Part shown: positions 14,782 to 18,837 of the stretch, piece by piece
Layout: every line of letters begins with the position of its first letter
How positions within the stretch are numbered: the first letter of the stretch is position 1
DNA from: Myxococcales bacterium UBA1203
Lineage (GTDB): Bacteria > Myxococcota > Myxococcia > Myxococcales > UBA5297
Direction: 5' to 3'
Length of the DNA stretch: 18,837 nucleotides
Assembly (NCBI GenBank): GCA_002309695.1
Contig: DBXV01000011.1
Span: forward strand, 1-18,837
Program-made: the position numbers and the translations under genes
The notes under the pieces: generated by a model
What the model was told of the DNA's origin: nothing
Seen by the model: the letters and a program-made list of their open reading frames with translations, nothing else
Databases searched by the model: none

Positions 14782-15525
14782 TCATATCCGGCGCTTTTGC
14801 TCCGCGTCCCGGATGGCATTGAGAAGGCACCTGTGAAGCAGCGCGGCTCTGGCCCGGGGCGTGGTCATCTTCTTCCTGGGCCCGGCCGCTTCCTTCGCCT
14901 GGCGAACGATTTCCGCGCGCTCAGCAAAGGGGAGACAGCGGGCCTGAAAAATCAGGACGGCATCGTCGAAGCGCTCGGGAAGGCTGTCCGCGGCAAAGCC
15001 TTCGTCAGAAGAGCCGGCCGGGGGGGAGAGGAGAGACGCCAGAAAATCCAGATGCTTTCTGGGAATTTTTCCCTCCTCTTCCAGCGAGGCGAGCTGACGG
15101 CGGCGCTGTGCATTTCGCTGCCGGGAATAGTCCGCTTCTGTCTGAGAAATTTCGCCGGCTGATGAAGGCGAAGCGGGCGAGTCGTTCGCCGCTGATTCAG
15201 CACGAGGCGCGGAAGTCGGATCCGCGCCGATGTTTTTTCGGCTGTCGTCCGCATGGAGAGAGAGAAAACGCTGAATCTCTTTTTCGACCTCCCGGCGGCA
15301 GGAGCGGAGCGAGCGGGGACGGCTGAGACAGCGGCCGTCAAAGACGTGCCTGGCCAGAGAAGCGCGGATGCCCTGGCAGATGATTTCCGCGGGAACGCCG
15401 GTGGCCTCCCACTTCGAAATGAGACGCGCGTCCGCATCGGCAAGCGCAACACCGTCTCCGCGGCAGGCGAGGAAAAAGGCCTGAACCTCTTCAAAAAACG
15501 ACGCGCTGTCCGGCAGGAGGCTCAT
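14782..15525 (-). CDS. Conserved uncharacterised WxxxGVP protein next to the DnaC-like ATPase
   Basis: A 247-residue soluble protein without a recognised domain. Its N-terminal 90 residues (FFEEVQAFFLACRGDGVAL, then WEATGVPAEIICQGI at 39-53, then CRREVEKEIQRFLS) resemble a family I recall upstream of DnaC-like genes in deltaproteobacteria. That family has a WxxxGIP motif followed by a helix. A Ser/Ala-rich linker (about 95-130) and a helical C-terminus follow. The ATG at 15525 lies 19 bp after the kinase stop codon, though no clear ribosome-binding site is visible. The frame stays open upstream to 15903, but that part overlaps the kinase. Translation is probably coupled to its neighbours. A replication role is only a guess from context. 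Confidence 0.65.
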   Translation of the reverse strand: MSLLPDSASFFEEVQAFFLACRGDGVALADADARLISKWEATGVPAEIICQGIRASLARHVFDGRCLSRPRSLRSCRREVEKEIQRFLSLHADDSRKNIGADPTSAPRAESAANDSPASPSSAGEISQTEADYSRQRNAQRRRQLASLEEEGKIPRKHLDFLASLLSPPAGSSDEGFAADSLPERFDDAVLIFQARCLPFAERAEIVRQAKEAAGPRKKMTTPRARAALLHRCLLNAIRDAEQKRRI

Positions 15526-15544
15526 GAGGAAGAGGATTCGCGCG

Positions 15545-16699
15545 TCACGTCTCGGAGAGGACGTCAATGAGCTCGTCTGCCGTCTGCGGGCGGTCCTCGA
15601 CGTTTTTGGCCAGAAGCCAATGGGTGACGCGCACCAGCTGTTCGTCAGCACCGGGGTTGACCTGAATGACGGGCGTGGGCTCGTCCTCCAGAATTTTCTT
15701 GCACACCTCGATGGTGGAGGGGCCGTCAAAGGGCGGACGGCCGGCGAGAAGTTCATAGAGCAGAACGCCCAGCGCATAGAGGTCGGTCCGTCCGTCAATG
15801 CGTTCGCCGCGCAGCTGCTCCGGCGCCATGTAGCGGTAGGTGCCGACGATGTGGCCGGTGGCAGTGACCTCGGTGTCTGACGCCAGAAACTTGGCCAGAC
15901 CAAAGTCCATCAGCTTCACGCGCCCCTCCTGGTCCACCATGATGTTGGACGGCTTGATGTCCCGGTGAACCAGCCCGCGGGCATGGATGTAGGCCAGCGC
16001 CTGGCAGATCTGCGGCAGCGCATCTTTGAGCCTGGCGATGCGGTCGGGATCATTCAGCTCGGCCAGCCTGGCCGCCGAAGATTTCTGCTGGCGCGGCGCC
16101 TTGCCTCTGCGCGTCCCACCGTCCCAGCCCAAGTCATCCTCGCCGTCCTCGTCATCGCCGCCGGAGAGAGCTTCCTCCTCTTCGTCCATGGTCAGAGGCT
16201 CGTCGATGGCGTCCGCCAGCCGTCTCAGCGCATCCGGCCCCTCGCCGCTGGCATCCGCGGACTCGTCATCAAACTCGTCCAGGAAATCATCCGCTTCGTC
16301 GTCCGGTTCCTGTCCGAGAATGTCGGCGGACCGGCTGAGGAGGTGCAGTGGGTCCATGCTTCTGGAAGGCCGATCTCTGTCGGCACTTGAGGTCGAGTGC
16401 AGGGAAAGGTGCTGGCGCAGGTTGACGCCCTCAATCAGCTCCATCGTCAGATAGGGATAGCCGTGCCACACGCCGGTTTTGAAAACCCGGACGATGTTTT
16501 CATGGGCCAGCTCAGCCAGGGTTTCGAATTCCCGGGCCATTCGCCGGGCGGCTTTGGCGTCCAGCGCCGCGCCTGAGGACAGGAGCTTCAGGGCAACCGT
16601 ATCGCCGGTTTTCCTGTCGCTCGCCCGGTAAACGCTGCCGATGCCGCCGGAGCCGATGAGCGAATGAATGATGTATTGACCTATGACGCGAGGAGGCAT
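15545..16699 (-). CDS. Hanks-type Ser/Thr protein kinase with large acidic insert
   Basis: A 384-residue eukaryotic-like kinase (PF00069). The glycine loop GSGGIGSVY is at 17-24, VALK with Lys38 is the ATP-anchoring lysine, and Glu59 is the probable helix-C partner. The catalytic loop HRDIKPSN is at 245-252, DFG at 265-267, APE at 292-294 and DLYALGVLLYEL at 306-317. All catalytic residues are present, so it should be active. Between the hinge (MELIEGVNLRQHL, 86-98) and helix E (about 222) sits an insert of roughly 120 residues with long Asp/Glu runs. No transmembrane segment or sensor domain is seen, so it is probably cytoplasmic. The ATG at 16699 is preferred over a TTG at 16735 because it sits just before the kinase fold; neither has a good ribosome-binding site. 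It is the first gene of the minus-strand block, divergent from the MYXO-CTERM gene. Confidence 0.88.
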   Translation of the reverse strand: MPPRVIGQYIIHSLIGSGGIGSVYRASDRKTGDTVALKLLSSGAALDAKAARRMAREFETLAELAHENIVRVFKTGVWHGYPYLTMELIEGVNLRQHLSLHSTSSADRDRPSRSMDPLHLLSRSADILGQEPDDEADDFLDEFDDESADASGEGPDALRRLADAIDEPLTMDEEEEALSGGDDEDGEDDLGWDGGTRRGKAPRQQKSSAARLAELNDPDRIARLKDALPQICQALAYIHARGLVHRDIKPSNIMVDQEGRVKLMDFGLAKFLASDTEVTATGHIVGTYRYMAPEQLRGERIDGRTDLYALGVLLYELLAGRPPFDGPSTIEVCKKILEDEPTPVIQVNPGADEQLVRVTHWLLAKNVEDRPQTADELIDVLSET

Positions 16700-16841
16700 G
16701 GCAGCGAAGTTTGAGGTGAGGGTGTGGGATGTCAAGCGCTTCGGCCTGCCCGAACCTCATGGTCCTGCTTCGGAAATGACCTCTGCCTTGTATTTTTCAG
16801 AGGAATCGCCCAAACAGGCGCCCGCCAAAAATGGCCTTGGG

Positions 16842-16850
16842 GGGAGTTTG
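16842..16850 (+). promoter_or_regulatory. GGGAGTTTG element upstream of the MYXO-CTERM gene
   Basis: Six G followed by AGTTTG ends 41 nt before the ATG at 16892, nearly the same spacing as before the lipoprotein gene at 3522 (42 nt). The 12-mer GGGGGGAGTTTG is identical at both sites. Function unknown. Confidence 0.3.
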
Positions 16851-16891
16851 ACCCGTGCTTTGTCAATCAATCGCGACTGCAAGGAGTTCCT

Positions 16892-17761
16892 ATGCGTTTT
16901 CTGACCTGCGTGACGTTGAGTGCCCTGATGCTGATGACGCCGACTTTAGCTCATGCCGGCGACATCATTGAGATCGGCAAGCCGAAGAAAAAGGCGAAGC
17001 CAAAAACACCGCCCCCAGCGCCAGTTCCGGAGCAGGAAGAAGAGCAGGAACAAAAGCCGGAAGGATCGAAGCGAAAAAAAGCTGGCCATTACGAAATGCG
17101 CATTCGGATGAGCGACGACCAAGTGTCCCGCGAACTGGCACCCATCGTCACACGGCGGCTTCAGGAATACGGCTATCAGTTGGCTCCCAAAATTAAATTC
17201 GGCTTGAGCTCTGACAGAGTGGACGACGAAGAAGAGCGGGTGGTTGATGTCTATGACAACACGTTCTCCTTCGACATCGTGAAGGGCGATGACATGTGCT
17301 TTGTGGTGTCCAAGGTCGTGGGCGAGGACCCGACGCAGCCGCCCATCTGGCGCTGGGAGACGAAGGACAGTGACGGCTACCTGCCGTGCGATCTGCAGCT
17401 CCAGCGGGCCATGAAGGAATACGCGTGGAAGTTCCCGCCCATTCATCAGGCCAAAGATTTCGTCGCCATTGAGGAGTCCTTCACGGCGGCGCTGAAGAAG
17501 GCCGAAGAGGAGCACACTGCCAAGGCGGCAGCGGCCAAGGCGGCGGCGGATGCCGAAAAAGCCCGGAAGAAGGCTGAGGCGGATGAGTTCCGTGCGCGTC
17601 AGGCTGAGGCTGAGCGCCAGCTGACCGGCGGCGGTGAGAAAACCGCTTACGGCAAGCAGGAGGGACTGGGATGCAGCGCGGCCGGTGCTGCGACCTCGGG
17701 ACTGTCCGGACTTCTGGCTTTTGGGGCGCTCCCCCTGTTCCGCCGCCGTCGTTCTCGTTGA
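16892..17761 (+). CDS. Exported protein with MYXO-CTERM sorting tail
   Basis: A 289-residue exported protein of unknown function. A signal peptide (residues 1-22, ending ALMLMTPTLAHA) is followed by a Lys/Pro then Glu/Gln-rich linker (about 28-62). A globular region (about 65-195) has conserved-looking FSFDIVKGDDMCFVVSKVVG and IWRWETKDSDGYLPCDLQL segments. A long Ala/Glu/Lys-rich coiled coil spans about 200-245. The last 31 residues have the MYXO-CTERM layout: GCSAAGAA, a hydrophobic LSGLLAFGALPLF, and RRRRSR. In Myxococcota this tail is processed, and the invariant Cys is thought to anchor the protein at the outer surface. AAGGAG at 16881-16886 fixes the start. The gene diverges from the kinase operon across about 190 bp and ends in a strong terminator. 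Confidence 0.8.
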   Translation: MRFLTCVTLSALMLMTPTLAHAGDIIEIGKPKKKAKPKTPPPAPVPEQEEEQEQKPEGSKRKKAGHYEMRIRMSDDQVSRELAPIVTRRLQEYGYQLAPKIKFGLSSDRVDDEEERVVDVYDNTFSFDIVKGDDMCFVVSKVVGEDPTQPPIWRWETKDSDGYLPCDLQLQRAMKEYAWKFPPIHQAKDFVAIEESFTAALKKAEEEHTAKAAAAKAAADAEKARKKAEADEFRARQAEAERQLTGGGEKTAYGKQEGLGCSAAGAATSGLSGLLAFGALPLFRRRRSR

Positions 17762-17832
17762 CGACAATTTCGATGGGGAAGGCAGTTTCCCCCTTCGCCG
17801 ATAAAGAACACGACAGAGACTGCAGCTGAGAA

Positions 17833-17858
17833 GGGCGCGGGTGACCGCGCCCTTTTTT
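17833..17858 (+). terminator. Intrinsic terminator of the MYXO-CTERM gene
   Basis: GGGCGCGG (17833-17840) pairs perfectly with CCGCGCCC (17845-17852) around a GTGA loop of the stable GNRA class. Six T follow. Confidence 0.92.
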
Positions 17859-18178
17859 ATTTGTCCGTGCCCATGCAAATGAATTCCGCCGAATACGCTG
17901 CCGCGGCGCAGACAAATTAGAAATTGATGGATTCTAATTGGTTAAACCCATTCATTATCACCTGAACCCATCAATATATTTGTATTGCAGAAGAATAATC
18001 CGTCGGCTTGTCAGTAAAGGCCCTCATTCTTTCTCCAGAGGGCGATTGAGGCGCCTGTCATCGGGGTTTATAGGCACGCCCATTTTTTCAGGCCGATGCT
18101 CCCCGGAGGCTTTCATCCGCGCCGGAAGCGTCGGCGTTTCTTTTTATTTTTGATGTTTCGCGAATGGAGTTTTCCGCA
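17859..18178. other. aspS upstream region, no gene seen
   Basis: About 320 bp without a supported gene. It holds an AT-rich dyad: AATTAGAA (17915-17922) pairs with TTCTAATT (17932-17939) around a 9-nt loop, and the loop sequence ATTGATGG (17923-17930) is itself complementary to CCATCAAT at 17968-17975. A weaker hairpin, GCCCTC/GAGGGC, lies at 18020-18043. The promoter of aspS must lie here, but I cannot place it. Confidence 0.5.
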
Positions 18179-18837
18179 ATGAGCAAAATGATTGAGGAAG
18201 TGAAGCGCACGCATTCCTGCGGCGAGCTGACAGCGGCGGACATTGGCAAGGAAGTTGTCCTCTTCGGCTGGGTTCACAGCCGGCGTGACCACGGCAAGGC
18301 GATTTTCATCGACATCCGCGACCGCATGGGCGTCACCCAGGTGGTCTTTGAACCGCAGTTCGACGCGGCGGCCCACGATCTGGCCGGCAGCCTGCGCCTG
18401 GAATACGTCATCGGCATCCGGGGCGTCGTGGAATCCCGCGGCGGCAACGTGAACCCCAAGATGAAGACGGGCGAAATTGAAGTTCACGCCCAGCAGCTGG
18501 AGATCTTCAACAAGTGCGCGCCGCTGCCCTTCACGGTCGAAGACGAGATCAACGCCGAGGAGACGACGCGGCTGGCCTATCGCTACATCGACCTGCGCCG
18601 CCCCGTGATGCAGCGGATGCTGATGACCCGCTCGAAGATCAATCAGCTGACCCGCTCGTATTTTGCCGACAAGGGCTTCCTCGAGCTGGAGACGCCATTC
18701 TTCGTCAAATACACCCCCGGCGGCGCCCGCAACTTCCTCGTCCCGACCCGCGGCGGCGCAGGCAAGTTCTACGCGCTGGCCGAGAGCCCGCAGCTCTTCA
18801 AGCAGCTGTTCATGGTGGCCGGCTACGACCGCTACTT
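18179..18837 (+). CDS. aspS: Aspartate--tRNA ligase (N-terminal part, runs off the window)
   Basis: Class II aminoacyl-tRNA synthetase that charges tRNA-Asp (possibly also tRNA-Asn in some bacteria). The first 219 residues are present. The N-terminal OB-fold anticodon-binding domain is clear: VVLFGWVHSRRDHGKAIFID, RDRMGVTQVVF, and EYVIGIRGVVESR. The start of the catalytic core follows: RYIDLRRPVMQ, then FLELETPFF as motif 1, then KFYALAESPQLFKQL, which contains the aspartate-binding SPQLFK segment. The bacterial GAD insertion and motifs 2-3 lie beyond position 18837. The ATG at 18179 has GGAG at 18166-18169 with 9 nt spacing. An in-frame ATG at 18164 lacks a ribosome-binding site. Confidence 0.95.
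   Translation, partial: MSKMIEEVKRTHSCGELTAADIGKEVVLFGWVHSRRDHGKAIFIDIRDRMGVTQVVFEPQFDAAAHDLAGSLRLEYVIGIRGVVESRGGNVNPKMKTGEIEVHAQQLEIFNKCAPLPFTVEDEINAEETTRLAYRYIDLRRPVMQRMLMTRSKINQLTRSYFADKGFLELETPFFVKYTPGGARNFLVPTRGGAGKFYALAESPQLFKQLFMVAGYDRY

Noticed and set aside
16700..16735. TTG at 16735 as kinase start, or TTGACA at 16735-16730 as its -35 box
   Set aside because: As a start it adds 12 residues before the conserved fold. As a promoter, the hexamer 17 nt downstream (AAACTT) is a poor -10 and lies about 10 nt from the ATG.
1..18837. tRNA, rRNA, tmRNA, CRISPR arrays, insertion sequences
   Set aside because: I scanned the intergenic regions and found no cloverleaf arms, spaced direct repeats, transposase genes or terminal inverted repeats. 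No tmRNA is seen near smpB.

Overview
The window most likely comes from a Myxococcota (deltaproteobacterial) genome. The strongest evidence is the protein at 16892-17761, which ends in a Cys, a hydrophobic stretch and an Arg cluster, the layout of the MYXO-CTERM sorting tail. The DnaC-like ATPase at 13819-14637, with its N-terminal cysteine clusters, also looks like proteins I know from myxobacteria. The FISUMP-domain lipoprotein and the AAA-ATPase-like/PD-(D/E)XK protein are families common in gut and anaerobic bacteria, so a host-associated or anaerobic relative is possible; this last step is inference. Most of the window is GC-rich, but the first 1.5 kb and parts of 4.3-8.8 kb are visibly AT-richer.

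Layout. (1) 1-1352, minus: truncated AAA-ATPase-like/PD-(D/E)XK protein with its own sigma70-type promoter, followed by an AT-rich spacer holding an orphan terminator-like hairpin. (2) 1644-3362, plus: glucokinase and 16S rRNA methyltransferase RsmG. (3) 3522-8625, plus: two large surface lipoproteins. One is a Cys-repeat/metallophosphoesterase/beta-repeat protein. The other is a double-FISUMP protein whose signal-peptide frame has no usable start codon and lies just after an 11-G tract. Each is followed by a strong terminator. (4) 8880-16699, minus: eight genes reading kinase - WxxxGVP protein - DnaC-like ATPase - DUF3108 protein - CNNM/CorC-type CBS protein - ComEA-like HhH protein - SmpB - SPFH/zinc-ribbon protein. 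The first five are tightly packed (4-bp overlap to gaps of about 20 bp, with one start uncertain) and probably form an operon; the last three have wider gaps. (5) 16892-17761, plus: MYXO-CTERM protein, then a GNRA-loop terminator. (6) 18179-end, plus: start of aspS.

The housekeeping genes (glk, rsmG, smpB, aspS) are standard. The unusual material is the pair of lipoproteins and their leaders. These show a homopolymeric G tract between a good ribosome-binding site/ATG and the coding frame, an attenuator-like hairpin directly in front of that ribosome-binding site, and a GGGAGTTTG element in front of three genes for exported proteins. Other points of interest are a Ser/Thr kinase with a large acidic insert inside its catalytic domain, and a conserved uncharacterised protein next to the helicase-loader-like ATPase. 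I see no tRNA, rRNA, CRISPR array or insertion sequence.
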